In this document: positions 55,215 through 63,268 of the stretch, one piece after another | How the letters are laid out: each line of letters starts with the position of its first letter | How positions within the stretch are numbered: the stretch's first letter is position 1 | Source of the DNA: Deltaproteobacteria bacterium | GTDB taxonomy: Bacteria > Desulfobacterota > Binatia > UTPRO1 | Direction: 5' to 3' | Length of the DNA: 63,440 nt | NCBI GenBank assembly: GCA_016200545.1 | Contig: JACQEO010000072.1 | Span: 1-63,440, forward strand | The notes under the pieces: generated by a model | Told to the model about the DNA's origin: nothing | The model's database searches: none | What the model saw: only the letters and a program-made list of their open reading frames with translations | Made by a program: the position numbers and the translations under genes

Positions 55215-55912
55215 GCGCCGGTGCCGCTGAGCAGCGCGACGTCACGCTCGAGGCGCGCGACGTCGTCTGGATCGGTGCCGTGGTAGTAGCCGCGGATGCG
55301 AAGCTCGCGGTCGACGAGCGCGAAGCGATCGCTGTGCGTGATCGGCTCCGGGGAGCGTTCGCGCTCCTCCGGCGGCAGTTCCGCGATGCTCAGGCGAAAG
55401 CCGTCGCGGACCAATCGTTCGACGGCATCCTGGTCGCCGGTGACAAACAGCCAGCGTGAGGGATCGGCGCCGAAGCCGTCGGCGTAGCGGCGCAAGGTCT
55501 CGGGATCATCGCGCGTCGGATCGACCGTGAAGGTGACGGCGTGTAACTTCTGGTCACCCGACGCCTGGACACGGCGCAGGAGCGCGGCGAGCGTCGTCGT
55601 GAGGGCGGGGCACATGCCGCCGCAGCGGGTGAAGACGAAGCTCGCAATCCAGACGTGACCGGCGAGGTCGGTCGCGGTGAGCGGGTGTCCACTCCGCTCG
55701 ACGAGCGCGAAAGCCGGGACACGCCCGTAGACGGGAAGCTCGCTGCCACGACCGGATCCGACGTGCAACCGCCACGCGGCGGCGGCGATGATGACGGCGA
55801 GCGTCGCGGCGAGCGCCGCCCAGACGACGCGGTGCGCGCGTGTATCCGGGGTCGGAGCGGCGGTGCGCATCTCGCCGGGAGGTCGAGTGCGCGCGGGTGC
55901 TTCACCCGTCAC
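55211..55912 (-). CDS. SCO1/SenC copper chaperone for cytochrome oxidase
   Basis: About 233 residues with an N-terminal anchor (VVWAALAATLAVIIAAAAW), so the thioredoxin-like domain faces the periplasm. The copper-binding motif is SFVFTRCGGMCPALT (CxxxC near 96-100) plus a distant His (THSDRFALVD). It delivers copper to the CuA site of subunit II. Start GTG 55912 is near the end of the subunit IV gene (13 nt). The internal ATG at 55870 is another possible start. Confidence 0.92.
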   Translation of the reverse strand: MTGEAPARTRPPGEMRTAAPTPDTRAHRVVWAALAATLAVIIAAAAWRLHVGSGRGSELPVYGRVPAFALVERSGHPLTATDLAGHVWIASFVFTRCGGMCPALTTTLAALLRRVQASGDQKLHAVTFTVDPTRDDPETLRRYADGFGADPSRWLFVTGDQDAVERLVRDGFRLSIAELPPEERERSPEPITHSDRFALVDRELRIRGYYHGTDPDDVARLERDVALLSGTGA

Positions 55913-55925
55913 GCGGGCGTTGCCT

Positions 55926-56264
55926 TCAGTGCTCGCCGTGCGTGCCCTCGGCGGGCGCCGCGGCCTTCGGCGACTGGTGCACGACCGCCCCGAGATCCGG
56001 GGTGAGCGCGAACACGAGGAAGACGCAGAGCAGGAGCGGGACGAGCGCGATGAGCCCGAGCGTCCGCTTCTCGAATTTGAGGTGCATGTAGAACAGCGCG
56101 ACCAGGGTCGCCTTGGTGAGCGCCGTGCCGATCAGCAACAACACGATCACCATCTTCGCCATCGGCGCGTAGATCAGCGCGATCTCGGCGATAGTGAGCA
56201 CCAGAAGCCACCAGAACACGCCCATGTAGTTGGGCTCTTCGTGATGTGCGACGTTCATCGTCAC
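55926..56264 (-). CDS. Cytochrome c oxidase subunit IV (CtaF/COX4_pro)
   Basis: 112 residues with three membrane helices (VFWWLLVLTIAEIALIYAPM, VIVLLLIGTALTKATLVALFYMHLKFE, TLGLIALVPLLLCVFLVFAL), the usual form of the prokaryotic subunit IV. The HLKFE box after helix 2 is typical. It starts 8 nt before the end of the subunit III gene region, in the middle of the oxidase operon. Confidence 0.9.
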   Translation of the reverse strand: MTMNVAHHEEPNYMGVFWWLLVLTIAEIALIYAPMAKMVIVLLLIGTALTKATLVALFYMHLKFEKRTLGLIALVPLLLCVFLVFALTPDLGAVVHQSPKAAAPAEGTHGEH

Positions 56265-56271
56265 CCTCTCC

Positions 56272-56895
56272 TTAGACGAGATACACGAACGTGAAGACGA
56301 GGATCCAGACGAGATCGACGAAGTGCCAGTAAAGGGCCACGATCTCGACGGAGTTGTAGTTGGTCGCAGAGTAGCGGCCGCGCATCGCCTGGATGAGGAT
56401 GCAGCTCAAATAGACGACGCCGCCGAACACGTGGCAGCCGTGGAAGCCGGTCAGGCAAAAGAAGGTGGTGGAGAAGAGCGAGGCGCCGAAGGGATTGCCG
56501 GAGATGCTCATGCCGCGCTCGATGAGGTGCGTCCACTCGTACGCCTGCATGCTGAGGAAGAGAACGCCGCCGAGAATCGTGAGCCCGAGGAAGCGACGGA
56601 GCGCGGCCTGGTCACCGTGCTGAATCGCGGCGAGCCCCTTCACCATCGTGACGCTGCTGCAGATCAACAGGAACGTCATGAACGCGGTGAGCTGAATCCC
56701 GAGGACCGTCGAGGGGCTCGGCCAGTCGCCGCTGCTGTAGCGGAGGGCGCCATAGCCGGCGAGCAGCGCGCCGAACGACATCGCGTCGCCGGCGAGAAAG
56801 ACCCACATGCCGAGCTTGCCCCAGCTCTCAGGGGTGAGAGGTGACTCGGCGGGCTCAACGCCGAGTGGGTGTTCGAGTACGGCGGCTTGGCTCAT
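56272..56895 (-). CDS. ctaE: Cytochrome c oxidase subunit III
   Basis: 207 residues from ATG at 56895 (AAGGAGA 8 nt upstream; longer frames overlap the small CxxC gene). It has the five-to-seven helix subunit III fold with WGKLGMWVFLAGDAMSFGALL, FLSMQAYEWTHLIERGMS, STTFFCLTGFHGCHVFGGVVYL and the C-terminal VEIVALYWHFVDLVWILVFTFVYLV. It stabilises subunit I and supports the proton path. A second subunit III-like gene lies at 57238-57864. Confidence 0.93.
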   Translation of the reverse strand: MSQAAVLEHPLGVEPAESPLTPESWGKLGMWVFLAGDAMSFGALLAGYGALRYSSGDWPSPSTVLGIQLTAFMTFLLICSSVTMVKGLAAIQHGDQAALRRFLGLTILGGVLFLSMQAYEWTHLIERGMSISGNPFGASLFSTTFFCLTGFHGCHVFGGVVYLSCILIQAMRGRYSATNYNSVEIVALYWHFVDLVWILVFTFVYLV

Positions 56896-56926
56896 GATGG
56901 CGTCTCCTTGTCTGCGTTGCTCGTCA

Positions 56927-57226
56927 TCAGAGTTCGTGCACGGTGTCGTCGTCCCCGGAGGCGTCGTGCTCGAGGTGGCGCTGGTGGCGCCGCGAGGCGA
57001 TGTAGATCCACGCGCCGACGGTTCCAACGACAGTGTAGGGGGTCGCCATGAGAAAGAGCGAGCTCACGTTGAACGCTTCGGTGAGCGGGTCGACGGGACC
57101 GTCGAGGGCCGTCTTGCACATGGCGCAGCCCTGGGCGAGCGCCGTCGATGGCAGGGTGACGACGCCCAGGATGGCGAAAATAGCAGCGAGGCCGAGACCG
57201 ATGAACGTGAGAGGAGTGATGCGCAC
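56927..57226 (-). CDS. Small membrane protein with CxxC, in the oxidase operon
   Basis: 99 residues from GTG at 57226 (AAGGG upstream). A signal-like first helix (FIGLGLAAIFAILGVVTL) leads to AQGCAMCKTALDGP, a CxxC on the outside, and a second helix (NVSSLFLMATPYTVVGTVGAWIYI), then a charged tail rich in His and Asp. Comparable proteins occur in oxidase operons of other bacteria, where the CxxC suggests copper binding or thiol chemistry during assembly. No experimental role is known to me. Confidence 0.72.
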   Translation of the reverse strand: MRITPLTFIGLGLAAIFAILGVVTLPSTALAQGCAMCKTALDGPVDPLTEAFNVSSLFLMATPYTVVGTVGAWIYIASRRHQRHLEHDASGDDDTVHEL

Positions 57227-57237
57227 GGGTTGCCCTT

Positions 57238-57864
57238 TCACAGTAGATAAACCAGTGGGAAGAGCGCCGCCCAGAGGCCGACGACGTAAAACCAATAGAT
57301 GGCGCAGAGCTCGAGCGGGACGCGGACGGGCGCAGCGAAGCGGCTGCGTTGCGCACGCGCGAGCACGACGAGGAGCCACACGACCGCCGCCAGCACATGC
57401 AAGCCGTGGCAACCGATCAAGGTGTAGAACGTCGCGCCGTACATGCCCGTCGAGAGCGTGAGCCCGTGGCCCACGAGACGCGCCCATTCCGAGCCCTGGA
57501 CGGCGAGGAAGAGACTGCCGAGCGCGGCGGTGGCGACGAGGCTGCGAGCGAGCTCGTCGCGACGGCCGGCACGTTGCGCCGCGCGCGCGCGCCGCATGGT
57601 GTAGGCGCTGATCGCGAGGACGCCGGTGTTCATCCAGGTGACGGCGAGCGGTAGCTGCGGGAGATCGCTCGGCGGCCAGATTGCGCTGCGCAGGCGGAAG
57701 ACCAGGTACGCCGCGATCAGTGCGGCGAAGAACATCGATTCGAAGGCGAGGAAGATCACCATCGCGAGACGGGCGTTGCTGATAGGCGAGGCCGTGATGT
57801 GCGCGCCGGTGTCCGTGACGCGCAGCACGGATCCCGTGCGGGTGAGGCGACGTGGCGCGGCCAT
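57238..57864 (-). CDS. Second cytochrome c oxidase subunit III-like protein
   Basis: 208 residues from ATG at 57864 (a TTG 6 nt upstream is also possible). It has the same fold as the downstream subunit III: LAMVIFLAFESMFFAALIAAYLVFRLR, VQGSEWARLVGHGLTLSTGMYGATFYTLIGCHGLHVLAAVVWL in parts, and LELCAIYWFYVVGLWAALFPLVYLL. Two subunit III genes in one operon are seen in several bacteria; here they differ enough to be old paralogues, and they may occupy different sites or act in alternative complexes. Confidence 0.87.
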   Translation of the reverse strand: MAAPRRLTRTGSVLRVTDTGAHITASPISNARLAMVIFLAFESMFFAALIAAYLVFRLRSAIWPPSDLPQLPLAVTWMNTGVLAISAYTMRRARAAQRAGRRDELARSLVATAALGSLFLAVQGSEWARLVGHGLTLSTGMYGATFYTLIGCHGLHVLAAVVWLLVVLARAQRSRFAAPVRVPLELCAIYWFYVVGLWAALFPLVYLL

Positions 57865-57866
57865 GG

Positions 57867-57962
57867 TCAATTGAGCACCACGATGCCGATCAGCGCGCCC
57901 ACGAACAGCGCCGAGAAGACGGCGAAAAGTGTGAGGCCGAGCCGGCGGTTGTCGATCACCAT
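57867..57962 (-). CDS. Tiny single-helix protein of the oxidase operon, 31 aa
   Basis: ATG at 57962 opens a 31-codon frame, MVIDNRRLGLTLFAVFSALF then VGALIGIVVLN, ending 3 nt before the second subunit III gene and overlapping the 3' end of ctaB. A basic head and one hydrophobic helix match the small accessory subunits often encoded at this position in oxidase operons. Too short for certainty. Confidence 0.55.
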   Translation of the reverse strand: MVIDNRRLGLTLFAVFSALFVGALIGIVVLN

Positions 57963-58873
57963 GGCGACACCGGGAGTTTGTCGGCCGCCATCACGATGAG
58001 TAGGAGCGGCAGGTAGACGAGAGTCGCGAGCAGCAGGCGCCGCGCGTCCACGGCCGAGGCCGAGCGGGCGAGCCGCGCCGAGGCGAGCACGAGTCCGAGC
58101 CCGAGCGAGAGTGCCACGAAGAAGTAGATGGGCCCCGCGAGGCCGATCATCGTCGGCATGAGCGCGACGAGGAGGAGCGCGAAAGAGTTGCTGAGGATGT
58201 GCCGTCCTGTACTCGACCCGTCGGGCTCGATCACCGGCAGAAGGCGGATTCCGGCGCGCGCGTAGTCGTCGCGGTAGAGGCACGCGATCGCGAGCGAGTG
58301 CGGAATCTGCCAGAGAAACATGATCGCGAAGAGCACGCCCGCTTCGATGCCGAGCGAGCCGCGCGCGGCCGCCCAGCCGGTGAGCGGCGGCAAGGCGCCG
58401 GGCACGGCGCCGACGATGCTGCAGAGGGAGGTGCGCGGCTTGAGCGGCGTGTATGCGAAGAGGTACGTGACCGTCGTGACCGCGGTGACGAGCGCCGGAA
58501 GCGGATCGACGGCGAGTGTCAGATAGAGCAGGCCGGCCACGGTCAGGAGGGCGCCGAACACGAGGGCGTCGAGCGGCGCCACGCGTCCGTCGGGCAGCGG
58601 ACGATCGCGTGTCCGATGCATCAGCGCGTCGCGGTCGCGTTCGATGTACTGATTGAGGGCGAGTGTACCGCTGGCGGCGAGCCCGGTGCCGATGAGGGTC
58701 GAGAGGAGACGCACGTAGTCGAGCGGCGCGGCCGTACCGCCGAGGTAGTACCCGACCGCGGTGGTCACCAAGACCATCGCCGTCACGCGCGGCTTGCAGA
58801 GCGCGAGGAAGTCGGCGGCGCGGCGCCCGGCGTGCTCGGACACGATCGGCAGGGCGGGGCTGTCGAGCATCAT
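57956..58873 (-). CDS. ctaB: Protoheme IX farnesyltransferase (haem O synthase)
   Basis: 305 residues, polytopic. It attaches a farnesyl group to haem B to give haem O. Signature Asp-rich motifs of prenyltransferases: LNQYIERDRDALMHRTRDRPL and, further on, YTPLKPRTSLCSIVGAVPGALPPLTGW; also LWQIPHSLAIACLYRDDYARAGIRLLPV. The start overlaps the ctaA stop (ATGA), so the two haem A synthesis enzymes are translated together. Required for the haem a of the oxidase encoded upstream in the same operon. Confidence 0.95.
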   Translation of the reverse strand: MMLDSPALPIVSEHAGRRAADFLALCKPRVTAMVLVTTAVGYYLGGTAAPLDYVRLLSTLIGTGLAASGTLALNQYIERDRDALMHRTRDRPLPDGRVAPLDALVFGALLTVAGLLYLTLAVDPLPALVTAVTTVTYLFAYTPLKPRTSLCSIVGAVPGALPPLTGWAAARGSLGIEAGVLFAIMFLWQIPHSLAIACLYRDDYARAGIRLLPVIEPDGSSTGRHILSNSFALLLVALMPTMIGLAGPIYFFVALSLGLGLVLASARLARSASAVDARRLLLATLVYLPLLLIVMAADKLPVSPW

Positions 58874-59826
58874 GCGATGACCCGTCGGTCGGCGAGGAGC
58901 GGCGTGCCGGCCGGGCGCGGCATCGGCACCATCCGACTCGTGCGCAGCGCCAAGAGGAACGTGGTGGCGAGCAACGCGGCGCCGACCGCGACGTGCGCCG
59001 TCGTCGGCAGGACGGCCTTCCGCGTCCAGATGGTCAGCGCCCCGAGCGTCACTTGCAACACCACCAAACCCACGGCGAGGCGGGCGGGGCGGCCGAGGTG
59101 CGGCTCGCCCGGGTGACGCCTGCGGATGGCGATCGTCGTCCATGCGACCAGCGCCAGCACCGCGACGGCGCCCAAGCGGTGCGCGAAGTGAATCGTCACG
59201 TCGGGACGGTCGAACGGCGGCACCAGCCGTCCGAAGGCGAGCGGAAAATCCGCGATCGCCAGGCCGGCGCCGGTGTGGCGCACGACGGCGCCGAGGATCA
59301 ATTGCGCGTACACGGCGCACGCGGTCACGCGTGTCAGCAGCGCGAGCGGCGGAGCGGCGCGCTCAGGCAGGGGGCGGAGGTCTTCCCAGCCCGGATTCGT
59401 GATGGCGGCGAGGGTGACCGTGAGGCAGAGAAACGCCTGGGCGAGGCAGGCATGCGCCACCGATACTGCGGGCGGCAAGAGGAGCAGGACGGTCAATCCA
59501 CCGAGGAGGCCTTGCGCGATCACGGCGCCGCTTGCGGCGAGCGCCACGAGACGTACAGAGCGTCGCGGTTCGACGAGCCAGACGGCGATCGTCAGCGCCA
59601 GCGTCGCGAGCCCGACGGTCCCCGCGAGCAAGCGGTGCCCATGCTCGTACAGCACTCCACCCACCATGCGCGGGAAGACCTGACCGAACGCGAGCGGCCA
59701 GTCGGGGACCGCGAGACCCGCCCCCGTGCTCGTCACCAGGCCGCCGACGAAGATCAAGAGCAACGTCGCGCCGGCGACCGCGATCGTGAAGCGGTGCAAA
59801 GCGGGACGGGCGCGTGCGGCATCCAC
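58870..59826 (-). CDS. ctaA: Haem A synthase (COX15/CtaA)
   Basis: 318 residues, eight membrane helices in two similar halves, each with the haem-ligand His pairs: LVTSTGAGLAVPDWPLAFG ... YEHGHRLLAG and VVRHTGAGLAIADFPLAFG ... IHFAHRLGA, with further His in SVAHACLAQ and PTTAHVAVGA. It oxidises the C8 methyl of haem O to a formyl group. GTG start at 59826, 12 nt after the subunit I gene. Confidence 0.95.
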   Translation of the reverse strand: MDAARARPALHRFTIAVAGATLLLIFVGGLVTSTGAGLAVPDWPLAFGQVFPRMVGGVLYEHGHRLLAGTVGLATLALTIAVWLVEPRRSVRLVALAASGAVIAQGLLGGLTVLLLLPPAVSVAHACLAQAFLCLTVTLAAITNPGWEDLRPLPERAAPPLALLTRVTACAVYAQLILGAVVRHTGAGLAIADFPLAFGRLVPPFDRPDVTIHFAHRLGAVAVLALVAWTTIAIRRRHPGEPHLGRPARLAVGLVVLQVTLGALTIWTRKAVLPTTAHVAVGAALLATTFLLALRTSRMVPMPRPAGTPLLADRRVIA

Positions 59827-59838
59827 GGACCAGACTCC

Positions 59839-61668
59839 TCAGTGCGCGTGCGCCGGGCGATCCGAGAGGAGGCGATCCTGCGGCAGGTAGTCTTCCTCGA
59901 CCCCCGGTGAGCTGTACTCGTAGGGGCCGCGGTAGACGGTCGGCAACGTCGGTCCGAAGTTGCCGTGCGGCGGCGGCGTCACCGCCACCCACTCGAGCGT
60001 GTTCGAGTGCCACGGATTCCGCTCCGCCTTCGGTCCGAAGAAGAGGCTGTAGAGGAAGTTGATGACGAAGGGGATCTGCGCGAGCCCGAGGCCGAGGGCG
60101 CTCACCGTCATGAAGACGTTCCAATGTTGGAGGGGATGGAGGAACTCGTACTGCATCGGGTTGTAGATGCGTCGCATGTGGCCGCCGATGCCGATGATGT
60201 GCATCGGGAAGAAGGTGCCGTTGTAGAAGATCAGGGTGCCCCAGAAATGCACGTACCCGAGGAAGTTGTTCATCATCCGGCCAAACATCTTCGGGAACCA
60301 GAAATAGATGGCGCCGAAGATCGCGAAGATCGAGCCGCCGAAGAGCACGTAGTGGATGTGCGCGACGATAAAGTAAGTGTCGTGAATGAAGATGTCGACG
60401 GGCGTCGAGGCCATGAAGATGCCGGAAAGGCCGCCGATCACGAACATCGCGACGAAGCCGAGCGCGAACAGCATCGGGATGGTGAAGCGGATGTTGCCAC
60501 CCCACAGGGTCCCGAGCCAATTGAACGTCTTGATGGCGGACGGTACGGCGATGACCATCGTCGAGATCATGAAGCTGGTGCCGAGGGTCGGGTTCATGCC
60601 GCTCTGAAACATGTGATGACCCCAGACGATCCAGCCGAGGAACGCGATGCCGATCATCGAGAACGCCATCGCCCGGTAGCCGAAGATGGGCTTGCGTGCG
60701 AAGACCGGCAGGATCTCCGAGGCGATCCCCATCCCCGGCAGAATCATGATGTATACCTCGGGATGGCCGAAGAACCAGAAGAGGTGCTGCCAGAGGAGCG
60801 GCTCACCGCCGCCCGCCGGCAGGAAGAAGCTGGTGCCCGCCATGCGGTCGAGGAGCAGCATCGCAAGCGCCGCCGTCAGCACGGGGAGGGCGAGAAGCAG
60901 GAGGACGGCCGTGATGAACAGCGACCAGACGGTCAGCGGCAGGCGGAAGTACGTCATGCCGGGCGCGCGCATGTTGATGATCGTCGTGATGTAGTTGATC
61001 GAGCCCATCAGCGATGACGCGCCGAGGACGATGAGGCTGATGCACCAGAGGTTCTGGCCCCACGTGACGCCCGTGTACGTAGGTACCGCCGAGAGCGGCG
61101 CGTACGACGTCCAGCCGCCCGCGGCCGCGCCGCCGGGCACGAAGAACGCGGCGAGCATCAGCACGCCGGCGACCGCGCCTACCCAGAACGAGAGCATGTT
61201 CAAGAAGGGAAACGCCATGTCGCGGGCGCCGATCATCAGCGGAATGAGGAAGTTGCCGAAACACCCGACGAGGATCGGCATCACCACGAAGAAGATCATG
61301 ATCGTGGCATGCATGGTGAACGCGGCGTTGTAGAACTCCGGCGGCATGTGGCCGGCGTACATGTACGGCTCCGGGATCCACTTCGTGAACGGGATCGGGA
61401 GGTCGCCGCTCGACGCATCGCCGAAGAGCTTGAGAAGGACGCGGGTCGCCGCGTTCGGCTCCGGCCCGACGTTACCCTCGGGCCACGCGAGCTCCCAGCG
61501 CATCATCAGCGCCAGGGAGCCGCCGATGATCATCATGAACAGCGCCATGAAGAGGAACTGGCGCCCGATCATCTTGTGATCGGTCGAGAACAGATACGTA
61601 CGCACGAACCCGAGCTGGTGATGCTCGGCGTGGGCGGCGTGCGCCTCGGCGTGTGCCGGCGACGTCAT
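59839..61668 (-). CDS. ctaD: Cytochrome c oxidase subunit I
   Basis: 609 residues. It carries haem a, and the haem a3-CuB centre that reduces O2. Key motifs: FTMHATIMIFFVVMPILVG, WQHLFWFFGHPEVYIMILPG (the HPEVY His-Tyr pair, near 304, and the Glu of the proton path), VWGHHMFQSGM (CuB His pair) and HDTYFIVAHIHYVLFGG (near 428; haem a3 and haem a ligands). The Glu in HPEVY marks type A1 oxidases. It is a full-length subunit with an N-terminal soluble leader rich in His. Confidence 0.97.
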   Translation of the reverse strand: MTSPAHAEAHAAHAEHHQLGFVRTYLFSTDHKMIGRQFLFMALFMMIIGGSLALMMRWELAWPEGNVGPEPNAATRVLLKLFGDASSGDLPIPFTKWIPEPYMYAGHMPPEFYNAAFTMHATIMIFFVVMPILVGCFGNFLIPLMIGARDMAFPFLNMLSFWVGAVAGVLMLAAFFVPGGAAAGGWTSYAPLSAVPTYTGVTWGQNLWCISLIVLGASSLMGSINYITTIINMRAPGMTYFRLPLTVWSLFITAVLLLLALPVLTAALAMLLLDRMAGTSFFLPAGGGEPLLWQHLFWFFGHPEVYIMILPGMGIASEILPVFARKPIFGYRAMAFSMIGIAFLGWIVWGHHMFQSGMNPTLGTSFMISTMVIAVPSAIKTFNWLGTLWGGNIRFTIPMLFALGFVAMFVIGGLSGIFMASTPVDIFIHDTYFIVAHIHYVLFGGSIFAIFGAIYFWFPKMFGRMMNNFLGYVHFWGTLIFYNGTFFPMHIIGIGGHMRRIYNPMQYEFLHPLQHWNVFMTVSALGLGLAQIPFVINFLYSLFFGPKAERNPWHSNTLEWVAVTPPPHGNFGPTLPTVYRGPYEYSSPGVEEDYLPQDRLLSDRPAHAH

Positions 61669-61684
61669 CGGTTCAGTCCTTTCG

Positions 61685-62344
61685 TTACGAGGGCCACTGT
61701 TCCTTGTTCCAAGCCTGATAGTCCTCGGCCGTCTGTACCGTCACGTGTCCGAGCATACCGGAATGGCCGAACCCGCAGAGCTCGGCGCACGGCAGCTCAT
61801 AGACGCCGGGCAGGGTGGCCTCGAACCAGACCTCGATCACCCGGCCGGGCACGGCGTCCTGCTTCAAGCGGAACTGCGGGACGAAGAAGCTGTGGATCAC
61901 GTCTTTCGAGCTCAGCCGGACACGCACGACCTGGTTCACGGGGACGTGCAGGTCGTTCTCGATCATCTTGTCGTCGTCGGTGTCGAACTTGCCGTCCGGT
62001 CCAGGATAGAGGACCTCCCAGTTGAACTGCTTGGCGGTGATCTGGACGACGGTCGTGCTCGGCGGGTGAGTGTGGCGAATCGTATCCCACGTCGCCTTGC
62101 TCATGAAGCCGAGCATGATGAGGATCAGCGCCGGCACGATCGTCCACATGATCTCGAGCGTGGTGTTGCCGTGCGTGTAGGTCGCGCGACGACCTTCACG
62201 GTGCCGGTAGAGGAAGAGGAAGACCAGCATCGACACCTGCACCAGGACCCAGGAGACGCCCGTGATGTAGAAGATGAGGTAGAAGAGGCGGTCGACGTCG
62301 CCGCCGTAGGTCGAGACGTTTTGTGGAAGCCACCAGCTCAGCAT
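61685..62344 (-). CDS. ctaC: Cytochrome c oxidase subunit II (CuA-binding)
   Basis: 219 residues. Two N-terminal helices (RLFYLIFYITGVSWVLVQV, LEIMWTIVPALILIMLGFM) precede a periplasmic cupredoxin domain: KQFNWEVLYPGPDGKFDTD, SSKDVIHSFFVPQFRLKQD, PGRVIEVWFEA and the CuA site CAELCGFGHSGMLG (~183-194) with two Cys, His and Met. No cytochrome c domain is fused at the end, so this is an aa3-type and not a caa3-type oxidase. No cleavable signal peptide precedes helix 1. First gene of the operon. Confidence 0.95.
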   Translation of the reverse strand: MLSWWLPQNVSTYGGDVDRLFYLIFYITGVSWVLVQVSMLVFLFLYRHREGRRATYTHGNTTLEIMWTIVPALILIMLGFMSKATWDTIRHTHPPSTTVVQITAKQFNWEVLYPGPDGKFDTDDDKMIENDLHVPVNQVVRVRLSSKDVIHSFFVPQFRLKQDAVPGRVIEVWFEATLPGVYELPCAELCGFGHSGMLGHVTVQTAEDYQAWNKEQWPS

Positions 62345-62563
62345 CTGGGTGCACCCGTCCTTTTCCCGTTGGTGGTCGTGGAAGGAGTCGTCGTAGACGG
62401 TCCGCCGCCCCCGCCGCTCAGCCCTTCATCATCCTCAATTGCGCGGGATCTTCCCCCGAACCTGCCCGCGCCCCAATGAAGGCCGCTGTGTACCGAAAAA
62501 GGGAGAGGATCGCAAGCAGCTGTTCTCGTTGACATCAGCAATCGCCGTTGTTACGCAGAGCGC
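62345..62563. other. Divergent intergenic region of the oxidase operon
   Basis: 219 bp between the divergent ctaC and small membrane protein genes. It must contain the promoters for both directions, but I see no convincing -35/-10 pair or strong operator palindrome. Confidence 0.4.
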
Positions 62564-62749
62564 ATGGAGCACATGAGTGGACTCGATCAGTTCCTCGACA
62601 TCCTGCTCAAGCCCGACAACATTCCGATCGCGGGTATGCTGCTCCTCGTCTTCTTCTTCACGTGGATCGGCTTGAAGCAGGCGCGCCGCAACGATCAACT
62701 GATCGAGCAGGGCCGCACCGACGAGATCTTGAAGGAGATGCAAAAGTAG
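62564..62749 (+). CDS. Small single-helix membrane protein upstream of the ferredoxin
   Basis: 61 residues (ATG 62564; a second ATG at 62573 could serve). One helix (IPIAGMLLLVFFFTWIGL) with a short outside head and a charged inside tail (KQARRNDQLIEQGRTDEILKEMQK). It could anchor a partner such as the ferredoxin encoded 54 nt downstream, but that is inference. Confidence 0.68.
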   Translation: MEHMSGLDQFLDILLKPDNIPIAGMLLLVFFFTWIGLKQARRNDQLIEQGRTDEILKEMQK

Positions 62750-62803
62750 CATCTGGCGGCGACCGCCGCGTCGTCGTACGTTTCTTCCGGGAGAACGTCT
62801 CGC

Positions 62804-63268
62804 ATGCCCTTCACGATCGTCGCCGAAAACTGCACCGGATGTACCGCCTGCGAGAAGCGCTGCCCGACGCACGCCATCAGCGGTGAGCCGAAGAAGGCAT
62901 TCTTCATCGAGCCGGCGCTCTGCATCGACTGCGGTGCCTGCGGCGTCATCTGCCCGGACGAGGCGATCCTCGATACCTACGGCAACATCACCAAAGTCCT
63001 GAAGCGTGACGAGCGTCCGATCGCGATCGTCCACCCCGACAACTGCAACGGGTGCGGCGTGTGCATCGACGTGTGTCCCTTCGACTGCATCTACCCGTCG
63101 CCGGAGAACGGCCCTGAGTACCTCGGGATGGTCGCCGTCAACGAGAAGACCTGCGTCGGCTGCAAGCTCTGTGAGGAAGTCTGCGGCTGGGACGGCATCT
63201 ACATCATGCCCGGCGAAGAGAAGCCCGCCTTCCTCGAGAGCCTGGGCTACGACGCCGCCGCGTCCTGA
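62804..63268 (+). CDS. Ferredoxin with four [4Fe-4S] cluster motifs
   Basis: 154 residues. Four Cys motifs are present: CTGCTACEKRCP, CIDCGACGVICP, CNGCGVCIDVCP and CVGCKLCEEVCG (the last with Cys-Gly where Pro is usual). It thus has two bacterial ferredoxin-like halves in tandem, each with two clusters. The chain reads as one soluble electron carrier. A role in feeding electrons to a membrane complex is plausible given the small membrane protein next door; the partner is not in this window. Nothing recognisable lies in 63269-63440. Confidence 0.9.
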   Translation: MPFTIVAENCTGCTACEKRCPTHAISGEPKKAFFIEPALCIDCGACGVICPDEAILDTYGNITKVLKRDERPIAIVHPDNCNGCGVCIDVCPFDCIYPSPENGPEYLGMVAVNEKTCVGCKLCEEVCGWDGIYIMPGEEKPAFLESLGYDAAAS

